Assembly (NCBI GenBank): GCA_029067205.1
Contig: JAIEEY010000381.1
Span: forward strand, 1 to 34,886
Length of the DNA stretch: 34,886 bases
Direction of reading: 5' to 3'
Source: Lachnospiraceae bacterium
GTDB lineage: Bacteria; Bacillota; Clostridia; Lachnospirales; Lachnospiraceae
Below the pieces are notes generated by a model. It ran no database searches. It had not been told where the DNA came from and saw only the letters and a list, made by a program, of their open reading frames with translations. The first letter of the stretch is position 1. Every line of letters begins with the position of its first letter. Positions 34,491 through 34,886 of this stretch are shown here, piece after piece. The translations under genes and the position numbers were made by a program.

Positions 34491-34886
34491 CTAACCGCTG
34501 CGCCCATCATCTTTTTTATAGATCGTATCCAGTTGGCTTTTTAGTGTTTTCAATGTACTGATCACCTTGTCATAATCCATGCGCCGCGGTCCAATGATCC
34601 CGATGGTGCCTTTCATGCCTTCCTCCAGTTCGTAGGTGGCTGTAACTACACTGCAGTCTTTCATGGTTTTCACCGGCGTCTCGTTTCCAATATAGACCTG
34701 TATGCCCGTTCCGCTCTCATCTGTGAGCGTATCCTGCACCAGCTCATTCAGCAGCTGCTTCTCTTCAAAGGTTGTGATCAGCTCACTGGCTCTCTGGTTG
34801 TCTGCCAGCTCCGGGTACTTGAAAATATTGTTCGCACCGCTCGTGTAGATCTCTATATTTTCGCCATCTTTGATCACTGCTGCCAC
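34491..34886 (-). CDS. hrcA: Heat-inducible repressor HrcA, C-terminal part (cut by window edge)
   Basis: The last 131 codons of HrcA; the N-terminal winged helix lies beyond the right edge, so the first codon here (GTG) is internal. Recognisable parts are GTGIQVYIGNETPVKTMKDC and LEEGMKGTIGIIGPRRMDYD, the dimerisation and core motifs of the family, and KVISTLKTLKSQLD near the end. HrcA binds CIRCE operators and represses this same operon until GroEL becomes limiting. The CIRCE site, expected before hrcA, is outside the window. The gap to grpE is 33 bases. Confidence 0.93.
   Translation of the reverse strand: MAAVIKDGENIEIYTSGANNIFKYPELADNQRASELITTFEEKQLLNELVQDTLTDESGTGIQVYIGNETPVKTMKDCSVVTATYELEEGMKGTIGIIGPRRMDYDKVISTLKTLKSQLDTIYKKDDGRSG

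Overview
The window reads as chromosome of a low-to-medium GC Gram-positive clostridium, most likely a Lachnospiraceae member. This is inferred from AGGAGG-type ribosome binding sites, the Firmicutes order mtaB-ireB-ruvX-DUF1292-rnj, an hrcA-grpE-dnaK-dnaJ cluster followed further on by prmA-rsmE, and expanded families (Rpn nucleases, AAA/PD-(D/E)XK proteins, exosortase K) that are common in gut Lachnospiraceae. All genes but one lie on the minus strand, so the window is best read from right to left. There are no tRNA or rRNA genes, no CRISPR array and no prophage.

Right part (about 17.3-34.9 kb) is mainly core genome. It holds the heat-shock operon hrcA(partial)-grpE-dnaK-dnaJ, ending in a terminator; a VIT/vWA surface protein with its own exosortase K and unusual 22-bp direct repeats in the upstream region; prmA-rsmE; a DinJ/YafQ toxin-antitoxin pair with a promoter inside an inverted repeat; a cysteine desulfurase and thiI pair for tRNA thiolation; one plus-strand HPr-like gene without the PTS histidine; mtaB; and ireB-ruvX-DUF1292-RNase J-MltG-like stub.

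Middle part (about 12.4-17.2 kb) is accessory. It holds a predicted GT-B glycerophosphotransferase-like protein, an AAA ATPase with a C-terminal PD-(D/E)XK nuclease domain, and an Rpn-family nuclease. The Rpn gene is flanked by near-perfect 25/26-bp inverted repeats, and a third copy of the same sequence lies beyond the AAA gene.

Left part (1-12.4 kb) is the most interesting. One tightly packed operon encodes a PEP-synthase-like kinase, two related SAM methyltransferases, a class I amidotransferase-like hydrolase, a LicC-type nucleotidyltransferase and an APS-kinase-like kinase. These are the same six protein families as the Campylobacter jejuni Cj1415-Cj1420 set, which makes the activated O-methyl phosphoramidate (MeOPN) group for capsule decoration through glutamine phosphate, CDP-glutamine, cytidine diphosphoramidate and its 3'-phosphate. 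The operon continues, by an ATGA overlap, into two ~830-residue proteins with a C-terminal sulfotransferase-like domain, then a third copy broken by a Trp-to-amber codon. My reading is that these are the phosphoramidyl transferases: a sulfotransferase fold uses a 3'-phosphonucleotide donor (PAPS), and 3'-phospho-CDP-(methyl)phosphoramidate is a close chemical analogue. No ATP sulfurylase gene is present, and the phosphosulfate-binding loop is altered while the 3'-phosphate motif is kept. The enzymatic half follows characterised families; the transferase assignment and the presence of MeOPN in this Gram-positive are inference.
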